A DNA stretch of 64,000 nt, taken from NCBI RefSeq assembly GCF_039543245.1, contig NZ_BAABJJ010000004.1, forward strand, positions 1 through 64,000, in the 5' to 3' direction. Positions within the stretch are counted from its first letter, which is position 1. The number at the start of each line of letters is the position of its first letter. Both the position numbers and the translations under genes were made by a program. Origin of the DNA: Algibacter_G agarivorans (GTDB taxonomy: Bacteria; Bacteroidota; Bacteroidia; Flavobacteriales; Flavobacteriaceae). This document shows, in pieces, positions 18,768 to 27,515 of the stretch. Below the pieces are notes generated by a model. It saw nothing but the letters and a program-made list of their open reading frames with translations, was not told the DNA's origin and made no database searches.

Positions 18768-19595
18768 CTATAACTTATAAAATTTTATAGCATTTTGGCC
18801 CATAATATCAGCTTGTTCGGCGGCACTTAGGTTTGCTATAAAATCTGTTACTAAATCTTTTACTTGTTTATAGTTTCCAGCAACCAAACATACTGGCCAG
18901 TCAGAACCGAACATCACTTTTTTGTTTCCAAATGCATTTAAAACCACATTCATATAAGGTTCAATTTGCGATGGTGTCCATGTTTTGAAATCTGCTTCTG
19001 TAATCATACCAGATATTTTGCAATGTACATTTTCATGTTTTGCTATTTCACTCATTAGGACTTTCCATCCATCAAAAAAACCATCCTTTATATATGGTTT
19101 TGCTATATGGTCGATGATGAATTTCTGTTTAGGAAATTGTTTTACAAACTCTAAAGCAGCACCTAATTGATGTGGAAAGATAAGAATGTCGTATGTGAAA
19201 TCATGTTTTTTTAACGCTGAAATCCCTCGTAGAAAATTAGGTCTCAATAAAAAATTATGGTCAGGTTCGCCTTGTACTACATGTCGAAACCCTTTTACTT
19301 TTTTAAAGGCACTATATTTTTCTAAATCAGCTTCAACGTTTTTATTCCTTAAATCAACCCAACCAACGATGCCTTTAATAAAATCATTTTCATTAGATAG
19401 CTGAATTAAAAAATCGGTTTCAGCCAAAGTCTGGTCTGCTTGAACTGCCACACAGCCATCAATATCGTTTTCATCATAAACCTTTTTCAAATCAGAGGGA
19501 GTAAAATCACGCCTTATAACCGACATGTTATCGTCAATCCAATCATGTTTTACGGGTTCATAATTCCAAAAGTGCTGATGTGAATCTATTATCAT
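18768..19595 (-). CDS. Amidohydrolase-family sugar lactonase
   Basis: 275 residues, cytosolic, a TIM-barrel amidohydrolase_2 protein. It starts MIIDSHQHFWNY with the HxH metal motif; later motifs include IDHIAKP and FGSDWPV, where the Asp completes the metal site. This is the L-fuconolactonase/L-galactono-lactonase branch (COG3618 type). Here it should hydrolyse L-galactono-lactone to L-galactonate, as in the known L-galactose pathway of Bacteroides vulgatus. It lies 3 bases after the tagaturonate reductase gene and next to the broken dehydrogenase that would have supplied its substrate. Confidence 0.88.
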   Translation of the reverse strand: MIIDSHQHFWNYEPVKHDWIDDNMSVIRRDFTPSDLKKVYDENDIDGCVAVQADQTLAETDFLIQLSNENDFIKGIVGWVDLRNKNVEADLEKYSAFKKVKGFRHVVQGEPDHNFLLRPNFLRGISALKKHDFTYDILIFPHQLGAALEFVKQFPKQKFIIDHIAKPYIKDGFFDGWKVLMSEIAKHENVHCKISGMITEADFKTWTPSQIEPYMNVVLNAFGNKKVMFGSDWPVCLVAGNYKQVKDLVTDFIANLSAAEQADIMGQNAIKFYKL

Positions 19596-19598
19596 ATA

Positions 19599-21035
19599 TT
19601 AGTTAGATAATGTATTTATAGCTGTTTTCATACCATTATTTATGATGGATTCTAAATATTTGGCCACTTCGTTTTCCAAACCGTCAAATGTTGTTAAGTC
19701 TGTTCCCCAAAAATCAGTATTAGATAAAGTTGCTTTTGCTACACTCGATACGTCATTGGTTTTCCATTGGTTTTCAAAAAACTCTAAAACGGTAGCGTCA
19801 TCTTTTAAATTAATTTTATTACCGTTTCTATCACCTTTATAAAATGCCATCAATGCTGCTAATGAAAACAATAAATGAGATGGCAATGTGTTTTTTCTTT
19901 TGATGAATTCCAATACAGAAGGCAGTACTCGTGTTTTATATTTAGATACCGAGTTTAATGAAATACTCATGAGTTCATGCTCCAAATATGGATTTCTGAA
20001 ACGATCTAAAACATCATTCGAAAACTGGCTTAGTTCATCATCTGGTAAATCCAAAGTTGGACAGATATTCTTGAACAGGGCATCTTTTAAAAATGATCCA
20101 ACAATAGGGTCTTCTAAAGATTCACGAACACGATCAATGCCATATAAATAGCCCACAGGTACTAAGGCTGTGTGTGCACCATTTAAGATACGGACTTTTC
20201 GAGTTCTGTAAGGTTCCATATTATCGGTAAAAACCACATTTAACCCACAGGCTTCTGAAGGGAATTCGTCTTTAACAGACTTAGGGCCTTCAATGACCCA
20301 TAAATGAAATTGTTCGCCCTCAACAACCAAATTATCTTTATACCCCAGTTCTTTAGTAATGGCCTCCATTTTATCTTTTGGGTATCCGGGAACAATTCTA
20401 TCTACCAATGTATTGCAGAAAATGTTATCATCATTTATCCATGTTTTAAAATCGTCTCCTAAATTCCAATCAGATGCATACTGAAGGATAATACGTTTAA
20501 GATTATCACCATTTCTGTCAATTAGTTCACATGGGATAACAATCAGCCCTTTATCTGAAGCACCCCCAAACGTTTGAAACCTTTTGTGTAATAAAGCGGT
20601 TAATTTAGCTGGAAAACTCTGAGGTGGCGTATCGTCCAACCTGTCATTTTCATTATAAGAAATACCAGCTTCTGTGGTGTTTGAAATAACAAACCTTAAA
20701 TCGGGGTTTTCAGCATTGGCTAAATAGTCATTATAGTTTTCATAAGGATTGATACTTCTTTGAATACAATCAATAATTTCATGCTCACTGATGGCTTTTC
20801 CGTTCTTGATACCGTTAAGGTAAAGTGTATATAGACCATCTTGGTCGTTTAGCATTTTTACTAAGCCTTGATTTATGGGTTGTACTACAACAACGCCACT
20901 ATCAAAATTGGCTTTTTTGTTCATTTCATGAATCATCCAATTGGCAAATGCTCTTAAAAAGTTGCCTTCTCCAAATTGTATAATTCTTTCGGTATAAGTG
21001 TTAACCGATGCTGTTTTTCTATTTAATTCTTGCAT
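19599..21035 (-). CDS. uxaB: Tagaturonate reductase (altronate oxidoreductase)
   Basis: 478 residues, the length of UxaB in the mannitol dehydrogenase-type family. N-terminal Rossmann region with IQFGEGNFLRAF, then the characteristic VRILNGAHTAL block in the centre and a helical C-terminal domain (FLKDALF, HELMSISLNS). It reduces D-tagaturonate to D-altronate with NADH. Position between the altronate dehydratase and the lactonase genes fits a pathway L-galactonate to D-tagaturonate to D-altronate to KDG. No signal peptide. Confidence 0.93.
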   Translation of the reverse strand: MQELNRKTASVNTYTERIIQFGEGNFLRAFANWMIHEMNKKANFDSGVVVVQPINQGLVKMLNDQDGLYTLYLNGIKNGKAISEHEIIDCIQRSINPYENYNDYLANAENPDLRFVISNTTEAGISYNENDRLDDTPPQSFPAKLTALLHKRFQTFGGASDKGLIVIPCELIDRNGDNLKRIILQYASDWNLGDDFKTWINDDNIFCNTLVDRIVPGYPKDKMEAITKELGYKDNLVVEGEQFHLWVIEGPKSVKDEFPSEACGLNVVFTDNMEPYRTRKVRILNGAHTALVPVGYLYGIDRVRESLEDPIVGSFLKDALFKNICPTLDLPDDELSQFSNDVLDRFRNPYLEHELMSISLNSVSKYKTRVLPSVLEFIKRKNTLPSHLLFSLAALMAFYKGDRNGNKINLKDDATVLEFFENQWKTNDVSSVAKATLSNTDFWGTDLTTFDGLENEVAKYLESIINNGMKTAINTLSN

Positions 21036-21055
21036 TAACTTGGTTTTGTTCCTAT

Positions 21056-21128
21056 AAGGTTCTTAGAACCTTGTAGGTTTGTTATTGGTTATATTATGAA
21101 TAAGACCTGTAAGGTTTCAAAAAACCTT
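21056..21128. repeat. REP-like hairpin pair between uxaA and uxaB
   Basis: Two short inverted repeats related to each other: AAGGTTC-TTA-GAACCTT at 21056-21072 and AAGGTTT-4 bases-AAACCTT at 21111-21128. Variants of CCTTGTAGGTTT occur between them. They could modulate transcript stability between the two genes or be a dispersed palindromic element; only this copy is visible in the window. Confidence 0.6.
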
Positions 21129-21145
21129 GCAGATAAGATGATAAA

Positions 21146-22798
21146 TTACAATGAAACCCCTCTTTTCCAAGGAATAAAGTCGTTATTTCCGTGTAATACG
21201 GCTTTCGATGGTGTTTCACCGCTAGCAACTCTTATGATATGATCCAAGATTTTTTCTCCCATTGATTCAATAGTGTCCTCGCCAGTTATAACAGTACCTG
21301 CATTAATATCGATGATATCGTTCATACGTTCATACAAATTGGTATTGCTGGACATTTTAAGTACTGGAGCTACCGGATTCCCTGTTGGTGTGCCCAAGCC
21401 TGTTGTAAATACAACCACGTTGCAACCAGAACCCACTAAACCTGTTGTTGATTCTACGTCGTTTCCTGGTGTACACAATAAATTTAAACCAGGTTTTGTT
21501 ACTTGTTCGGTATAATCCAAAACTTCTACAACAGGGGATGTGCCTCCTTTTTTTGCTGCTCCTGCAGATTTCATGGCATCGGTAATCAAGCCATCTTTGA
21601 TATTTCCAGGAGAGGGATTGTTTTCAAACCCAGAACCAACGGCTACAGCTGCTGCTGAATAGGCGCGCATTAAATCGTAGAATTTTTTTGAATCCTCTGC
21701 TGTTTCACATCTGTTGATAATTTCCTGTTCCACACCATTTAATTCTGGGAATTCAGACAATACAGGACTGCCTCCTAAGGCTACAAGTAAATCTGAGGCA
21801 TAACCCAAAGCAGGGTTTGCCGAAATTCCTGAAAACCCATCGGATCCACCACATTCCAATCCTAAAACCAGTTTGTTTAATGGGGCAGGTTGTCTGGTTA
21901 CTTTATTGGCTTCCATTAGCCCTAAAAAGGTGTATTTAACAGCTTCCTCAATTAGTTTTCGTTCGCTTTCGCTACGTTGTTGTTCTAAATAATGCACCGG
22001 TTTTTTGCAGTCTGGATCGATAGCTTCAATAGCGTTTTGCAACATTTCTATTTGTGCGTTTTGGCATCCTAAACTAAATACAGTAGCTCCAGCAACATTA
22101 GGGTTTGTAATGTAGCCTGCTAATAATTTGCACAAGGTTTCAGAATCTTGACGGATACCACCGCAACCGCCATCATGTTTTAAAAACTTAATGCCATCAA
22201 CGTTTGGAAAGACTCTGTTTTTTTCTATTTCTTCCTTAGTTGTTATAATAGGCGTATTCAAGATGTCTGCTTCCGTAACACCCGCTTTAAACTGGCGGAT
22301 CAAAGCATCTGTATCTACAGCAAAATCCTTTTTGGTTTGGTAGCCCAATTTTTCAGAAAGCGCACCTTCCAAAACATCTATATTTCTATTTTCGCAAAAG
22401 GTTAAAGGAATTACTAGCCAATAGTTTGCAGTTCCTACTTTACCATCTTTTCTATGGTACCCATTAAAGGTACGCCCCTCAAAATTAGAAGCATCAGGAG
22501 CAGACCATGTGAATTTTTCTTTAGAATCGTTAAATTCAGCGGAAGCGTGCTTCACGTTTTCTATAGTAATAGCAGTTCCTCTTTGAATGGGAAGTACTGC
22601 TTTTCCAATTAAAACGCCATACATGAAAATCTCGTCGCCCACATTAAAATCGTATAGAGCGAATTTATGTTTTTGCTTGATGTCTCCTTGCAATGAAAAG
22701 GTTTCGCCAGCAACATCTATAAAGGTGTTTTTAGGCAAAGGGGTTATGGCTACAATAATGTTATCCTTTGGATCTATTTGGACGTAATTTTTAGACAT
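21146..22798 (-). CDS. uxaA: Altronate dehydratase
   Basis: 550 residues, the full fused form: an N-terminal SAF-like domain (about 1-95) and the large UxaA catalytic domain. Typical blocks include FNGYHRKDGKVGTANYW, the HDGGCGG motif, LGLECGGSDGFSG and VGSGCNVVVFTTG, with Cys residues that probably bind iron. It dehydrates D-altronate to 2-keto-3-deoxy-D-gluconate. An 8-base gap separates it from the upstream dehydrogenase. Together they form the sugar-acid half of the operon. Confidence 0.95.
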   Translation of the reverse strand: MSKNYVQIDPKDNIIVAITPLPKNTFIDVAGETFSLQGDIKQKHKFALYDFNVGDEIFMYGVLIGKAVLPIQRGTAITIENVKHASAEFNDSKEKFTWSAPDASNFEGRTFNGYHRKDGKVGTANYWLVIPLTFCENRNIDVLEGALSEKLGYQTKKDFAVDTDALIRQFKAGVTEADILNTPIITTKEEIEKNRVFPNVDGIKFLKHDGGCGGIRQDSETLCKLLAGYITNPNVAGATVFSLGCQNAQIEMLQNAIEAIDPDCKKPVHYLEQQRSESERKLIEEAVKYTFLGLMEANKVTRQPAPLNKLVLGLECGGSDGFSGISANPALGYASDLLVALGGSPVLSEFPELNGVEQEIINRCETAEDSKKFYDLMRAYSAAAVAVGSGFENNPSPGNIKDGLITDAMKSAGAAKKGGTSPVVEVLDYTEQVTKPGLNLLCTPGNDVESTTGLVGSGCNVVVFTTGLGTPTGNPVAPVLKMSSNTNLYERMNDIIDINAGTVITGEDTIESMGEKILDHIIRVASGETPSKAVLHGNNDFIPWKRGVSL

Positions 22799-22806
22799 TG
22801 TTTTTT

Positions 22807-23817
22807 CTAATTAAAATTTACAGTTGCTTTTATAACGCCTGTTTCTGGTTTTAGCCAGCTATCAAAATGGTTTATCATTTCGGTAAAAGGCACATTGTGC
22901 GTTATGAACGATTCTGTTGGGAATTGATCCAATACGCTGATAACGTGTTCAAAATCTTCGGTCGTAGCATTTCTGCTGCACATTAATGTCATTTCTTTGG
23001 CATGTACTTTGGGGTGCGTATAGGTTAATTCGCCTTTTGAGAGTCCCACCAAAACAAAACGCCCACCGTGCGCCATGTAGTCTGGACAAGCTTCTAAAGC
23101 AAATTTATTTCCCGAAGCATCAAAAACAGCAGTTGCCATATCACCATTGGTAATGTCTTCTATTTGTTTCACGGGGTCATTACCTACATTTACGGTATAA
23201 TCAACACCAATGCTTTCTTTTGCATATTTAAGTCGATCTTCGTTCATGTCCAAAGCAATAACTTTTGCACCTTCAATTTGAGCGAGTTTCATAATACCAA
23301 TACCAATAGGGCCACAACCTACAACCACAACGATTTCTCCAGGTTTAATATCGGCACGTCTCACGGCATGTGCTCCAATAGCTAGAGGTTCTACAATGGC
23401 CATTTGATCGTCTGTTAAATTATTGGCAGGCAATAAAATATCGACAGGAACGGTTATTTGCTCCTGCATCCCTCCATCGGCATGGACACCCAAAACTTTA
23501 ATATTGGTGCAGCAGTTGGTTTTTCCATTTCTACATGCAATACATTCTCCACAACTAACATAGGGCATTACTACCACATTGTCCCCCGCTTTAATGCCTT
23601 TTGCATTCTCACCAATTTCTAATACTACTGAAGCCAATTCGTGTCCCAGTATTCTAGGATAGGTAAAGAAGGCTTGATTGCCACCGTAGGCATGCAGATC
23701 GGTGCCGCAAATACCAACTTTGTTTATTTGTAATAAGGCTTCGTTTTCTTTTCTGATAGGTGCTTCTTTTTCTTTTAATAGAAACTCTCCCGGTTTTTCG
23801 CAGACTATGTATTTCAT
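22807..23817 (-). CDS. Zinc-dependent dehydrogenase, probable L-galactonate 5-dehydrogenase
   Basis: 336 residues of the medium-chain dehydrogenase family. Catalytic zinc ligands: Cys in GICGTD, His-Glu in LGHE. Structural zinc site: CGECIACRNGKTNCC. The NAD-binding loop is VVGCGPIGIG. It resembles the L-galactonate/L-idonate/threonine dehydrogenase branch (YjjN/LgoD, RspB). In this operon it should oxidise L-galactonate to D-tagaturonate, feeding UxaB. It is the first gene of the run and may carry its promoter in the 185-base gap upstream. It could also act on 2-keto-3-deoxy-L-galactonate, whose own dehydrogenase gene appears broken elsewhere in the window. Confidence 0.85.
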   Translation of the reverse strand: MKYIVCEKPGEFLLKEKEAPIRKENEALLQINKVGICGTDLHAYGGNQAFFTYPRILGHELASVVLEIGENAKGIKAGDNVVVMPYVSCGECIACRNGKTNCCTNIKVLGVHADGGMQEQITVPVDILLPANNLTDDQMAIVEPLAIGAHAVRRADIKPGEIVVVVGCGPIGIGIMKLAQIEGAKVIALDMNEDRLKYAKESIGVDYTVNVGNDPVKQIEDITNGDMATAVFDASGNKFALEACPDYMAHGGRFVLVGLSKGELTYTHPKVHAKEMTLMCSRNATTEDFEHVISVLDQFPTESFITHNVPFTEMINHFDSWLKPETGVIKATVNFN

Positions 23818-23934
23818 GAGATAATATTTATTATTTTTTTATTGGTCACATGTAACTTTCCGTATAATCATTTTCTTGGGAATCAAGAATTCGTTATGGA
23901 AGTTTCATGATATATTAAGATTATTTAAAACTTA

Positions 23935-23965
23935 TAAGAGTACATCTGTGAAAGATGCACTCTTA
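23935..23965 (-). terminator. Probable terminator after the GH29 gene
   Basis: Arms TAAGAGTACATC (23935-23946) and GATGCACTCTTA (23954-23965) pair with one mismatch around a 7-base loop, about 40 bases past the GH29 stop on the minus strand. The T-richness after the hairpin is modest, so it may only partly separate GH29 from the downstream operon. Confidence 0.55.
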
Positions 23966-24002
23966 TTACTAATAACAAATTAAAAAAAACTAACTTAAAC
24001 TA

Positions 24003-25541
24003 TTATAATGTTAACTCCAAAACAAAAGCAAAGTCTCCAGGTTTTTGAGTAGGCATCTCAACAGTCAAACCATTATCGTCTTGAGACCATTTTAGAGTCT
24101 CATCACTACCTAGCATTCTTACATTAGATACTTTATCTTCTGAGGATTTAACAGATTTAACAACAACACTATTGTTTTCTGGCCACGCCATCATAATAGC
24201 ATATACTTTGTTCCCTTTTTGTGTGAAACGAATATCCTGTCCTGTAAATTCTTTATTGCCTCCTTCTGAATGGTGACCAGTACCAACTTCTGTAGGACCT
24301 TCACCAAAGGTTTTCCAATATTTTGTATCGTAAATAGCTTCACCATTTATATCCAACCAACTACCAATTTGTAATAAGATTTCTTTTTGGTCTTCTGGCA
24401 TGGTGCCATCTGCTTTAGGACCCACGTTTAAAAGCAAGTTTCCATTTTTAGAAACAATATCAATTAAATCATCAATTAAAGAATTCGCAGTTTTAGATTT
24501 CCAATTAGTAACATGAGACCATGAGTTTTTACCAATAGAAGTATCTGTTTGCCAAGGTAATTTCCTAATACCTGGTAATTTCCCTCTCTCTAAATCGTAA
24601 ATCACGGTTCCTTCAGGAAATGCTTGCTCATAGAAATTTTTATCTTGCAATACTACTTCTTTGCCCCATTCTATACCTTTATTATAGTAATAAGCTGCTA
24701 ATTTTGGACGGTATTCTCTCCATTCTGGAGTATCTAACATAAAATCGAACCATAAAATATCTGGTTGATAATTGTCAATTAAATCTACAGTTCTTTTCCA
24801 CCATAATTCTTTGAATTCTTCTGAAACGGGCTCGTTTAAATTTTTTCCTTTTGCAGAATATAAATCTGCATATTGAGGGTCTGTAGTATCAAAATGGTCT
24901 TTTTTATTGTAAAATGACCAGTTAAAAGCGTAATGGGAAGAAGCTCCCATAATCATTCCTTTGGCACGACCTTCTTTCATTAACTCGCCTAAGATGTCTT
25001 TTTTAGGCCCCATGTTTACTGAGTTCCAACGTGTTGTGTTAGAATTATACATGGCAAAACCATCATGATGGTCTGCAACAGGAACTACATATTTAGCACC
25101 TGCTTTTTTGAACAAATCTATCCATTCTGCTGCATTGAATTTTTCACCTTTAAACATTGGGATAAAATCTTTATATCCAAAGTCTTTAAGATTTCCCCAA
25201 TTTTTTACATGATGTTTGTTTTCGTTAGAAGGTCCTGTTCTTTGCGGCTTTAATTCCGCAGTAAATTGAGCTGAATCCATATACATGTTTCTTGGGTACC
25301 ATTCTGAACCATAAGCAGGAACAGTATATGCACCCCAGTGAATAAAGATGCCAAATTTTTGTTGGTTAAACCATTCTGGGTCTTTGTAGTGTTTTTTTAT
25401 AGACTCCCAATTTGGTTCAAAAATTTGGGTGTTTTCAGATTTGTTTTCTGCTACTTTTTTATCGTTTTTAGAACCACATGCCAACATTAAAAAGGAAAGG
25501 GTTAATAAAATATAGGTTTGTTTTCTTAAAAGCATGTTCAA
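24003..25541 (-). CDS. GH29 alpha-L-fucosidase/alpha-L-galactosidase lipoprotein
   Basis: 512 residues. Lipobox ends at Cys22 (LMLAC). The catalytic TIM barrel starts with FGIFIHWG; VADHHDGFAM is the strand bearing the family His residues, and the nucleophile is Asp266 in ILWFDF. SKNGNLLLNVGPKADG closes the barrel and a beta domain follows. GH29 enzymes remove alpha-L-fucose; members from porphyran loci can instead remove alpha-L-galactose, which differs only by the C6 hydroxyl. Since the gene lies directly upstream of an L-galactose catabolic operon, alpha-L-galactosidase is the preferred inference. An ATG two codons later is an alternative start. Confidence 0.9.
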   Translation of the reverse strand: MNMLLRKQTYILLTLSFLMLACGSKNDKKVAENKSENTQIFEPNWESIKKHYKDPEWFNQQKFGIFIHWGAYTVPAYGSEWYPRNMYMDSAQFTAELKPQRTGPSNENKHHVKNWGNLKDFGYKDFIPMFKGEKFNAAEWIDLFKKAGAKYVVPVADHHDGFAMYNSNTTRWNSVNMGPKKDILGELMKEGRAKGMIMGASSHYAFNWSFYNKKDHFDTTDPQYADLYSAKGKNLNEPVSEEFKELWWKRTVDLIDNYQPDILWFDFMLDTPEWREYRPKLAAYYYNKGIEWGKEVVLQDKNFYEQAFPEGTVIYDLERGKLPGIRKLPWQTDTSIGKNSWSHVTNWKSKTANSLIDDLIDIVSKNGNLLLNVGPKADGTMPEDQKEILLQIGSWLDINGEAIYDTKYWKTFGEGPTEVGTGHHSEGGNKEFTGQDIRFTQKGNKVYAIMMAWPENNSVVVKSVKSSEDKVSNVRMLGSDETLKWSQDDNGLTVEMPTQKPGDFAFVLELTL

Positions 25542-25544
25542 AAT

Positions 25545-25576
25545 TTTTGGTTAATTGTGATTTTGGTTAATTGTGA
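25545..25576. repeat. Two-copy 16-bp tandem repeat in the GH29 leader
   Basis: TTTTGGTTAATTGTGA is repeated exactly at 25545-25560 and 25561-25576, starting four bases upstream of the GH29 start codon. It may reflect recent slippage and would alter leader length; function unknown. Confidence 0.7.
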
Positions 25577-25655
25577 TTAAAGTAAATTTACTAATGTGTT
25601 GGCTAAATTCCTGTTTTTACTTAAAAGCTGAAATATCGAATGTTTAAAACTCTAC

Positions 25656-25666
25656 AACATATGGTT
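25656..25666. promoter_or_regulatory. Recurrent CATATG-type motif, copy 2
   Basis: AACATATGGTT, identical to the 11 bases at 13537-13547, about 115 bases upstream of the GH29 start. Candidate operator shared with other glycosidase promoters in the window. Confidence 0.35.
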
Positions 25667-25690
25667 ATTTTTCAGATTTTTTGATTAATC

Positions 25691-27511
25691 TTAACCTCTC
25701 GACTCAACATTTATAATAACTGAACTAACATGACCACCTGAATCAGGAAAGGTGATTTCTACTTTATTTTCACCATCAACCAGATGTTTGATTTCAATCG
25801 GAATACCAATAACGCCGAAGAAACGCTCCCTTGCCAATTGGTCATAACCCGCCCAATTATTTGGCACTTCTATGGTTTTGCCATTAAGCGTTATAGTTGG
25901 TTTTTTACTCATATCATGAGACCTGCCAACCCCCATTTTGATATATGCTCTACCATTTTTAATAGCTTCAATATTCTTAAAGTTAAATGTGATGGCTTTG
26001 TTTTTCTCTATTGGTTGCAGATAGGTGTCTGTATAATAATTGTTTTCTTTTAAAGTATTATTAAATTCAATAGGAGTAACATCACATTCTGCTATGATTG
26101 TTTCACCAGGTTTTAGTTTAACTGAATCTATAGATGATTCGTTTGTAAAGTAAATTAATCTTGGAAATCCTGTAGCAGTGGTGTAAAGTCGTCTTAACGT
26201 GATGTTTTTTATATAATTTGTGCTGTTGTTTAAAAAGTTTAATGCCACATCTTGATTCTCATCACTTAAATTATTTATAGCAATAAAAACTTTTCCCTCC
26301 TTTGAAAACCCATGTATCTGGATGTCGGGATTGTTTGATGCAACTTCTATGCGTTTTCCTTCAACACCTTTCCAAAGTTCATAAAATTTCTTCAGGTGTG
26401 TAAAAGTATATGAACCATCTTCCTCTTTCTTTTTAATAACCCAAGGATAAGGATAGCCATTAGGGTTTCCTTCTTTATTATCATAGAACCAAGTGGCTTT
26501 AGAAGTTATAAATGGAATGGCTTTAAGTAAACGGTCAGGTTTATCCAATAACTGCATTAAAATCTTATTATAAGCTATTAAGCAAGTGCCATTTAATTCT
26601 GGGGAATATGGTTTGCCAACAAGTCCTTGCGCCGTATAGCCATATTCTGAAATGACATGAGGTTTCACAACACCCCACTTTTTAAAACTGTAGGCTTCAA
26701 TTAAATCTAAAATACCTTCGGAATTACTTCCTGAACGGTAACTAAAATCACCTTCTACATTTCGTCCGTCATAAATATGTGTTGCAAAAAACTTCATACT
26801 TTCTCCTGCTACATCCATAAAGGTTTTCATGCGCGTATCCCAGTAGCCGAAATCGTCTTTTTCAACTTCAGGATAGGCAGATGCATACCCGCCAACCATC
26901 ATGTCAGGAATTTCACTATGTACTTTATCTGCAACAGTTTTATATAATTTAGACATTTCTATTATGACGGCAGGTGTTTCATCCCAAGTTTCTACGTAGT
27001 CTTTGGCATGTACAAAAGGTTCATTCATAACCTCATAGTACTTTGGAATTACGGGATACGCATTTTTTAAGTAAGTAGCATCGTATTCTGCCACTTTATT
27101 ATAATCTTGGTTTAATTGAAAGGCCTCACTAGGATGGTCTGTAATCACAAAATCTGTAGTAGCAAATTCATCAAAGAGTGGACTCTTTTTTATACCTTCA
27201 GCAGCTCTATCAGTCATTGCTTTTGCTTCGGCTAAAGATGGGATTTCTGTTTTCGATTTTCTAAAGGGGGCAGGGCCACCAAAAGTACGACCATGATGAA
27301 TTCCTAGTTTTTTAAATAAATAATCGGCATCAGAAGCTAAATCCCAATTAGAGTAAGAATCGTGCATTGCAAAGTATTTTTGCCTATTTAATTCACTTTC
27401 ATTACCTATAAATTTTTGAGTAGTAAAATCGATAGTTACTTCGTTTTCTTGAGCAACAACGCTGTATAGTGATACTATGCTTATTGTAAGTGTTATAAAT
27501 AATTTATTCAT
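25691..27511 (-). CDS. GH86 beta-porphyranase/beta-agarase
   Basis: About 606 residues from the ATG at 27511, chosen because it yields a signal peptide (ending SVVAQ) and lies 4 bases after the stop of the upstream gene. GH86 features: RTFGGPAPF in the N-terminal part, acid/base Glu164 in YYEVMNEPF, and nucleophile Glu289 in HVISEYG, all in a TIM barrel. Two beta-sandwich regions follow (about 395-600). Family members cleave beta-1,4 links of porphyran or agarose internally. The enzyme is likely secreted to the periplasm or surface; the substrate choice between porphyran and agarose is not resolvable here. Confidence 0.9.
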   Translation of the reverse strand: MNKLFITLTISIVSLYSVVAQENEVTIDFTTQKFIGNESELNRQKYFAMHDSYSNWDLASDADYLFKKLGIHHGRTFGGPAPFRKSKTEIPSLAEAKAMTDRAAEGIKKSPLFDEFATTDFVITDHPSEAFQLNQDYNKVAEYDATYLKNAYPVIPKYYEVMNEPFVHAKDYVETWDETPAVIIEMSKLYKTVADKVHSEIPDMMVGGYASAYPEVEKDDFGYWDTRMKTFMDVAGESMKFFATHIYDGRNVEGDFSYRSGSNSEGILDLIEAYSFKKWGVVKPHVISEYGYTAQGLVGKPYSPELNGTCLIAYNKILMQLLDKPDRLLKAIPFITSKATWFYDNKEGNPNGYPYPWVIKKKEEDGSYTFTHLKKFYELWKGVEGKRIEVASNNPDIQIHGFSKEGKVFIAINNLSDENQDVALNFLNNSTNYIKNITLRRLYTTATGFPRLIYFTNESSIDSVKLKPGETIIAECDVTPIEFNNTLKENNYYTDTYLQPIEKNKAITFNFKNIEAIKNGRAYIKMGVGRSHDMSKKPTITLNGKTIEVPNNWAGYDQLARERFFGVIGIPIEIKHLVDGENKVEITFPDSGGHVSSVIINVESRG

Positions 27512-27515
27512 TATC

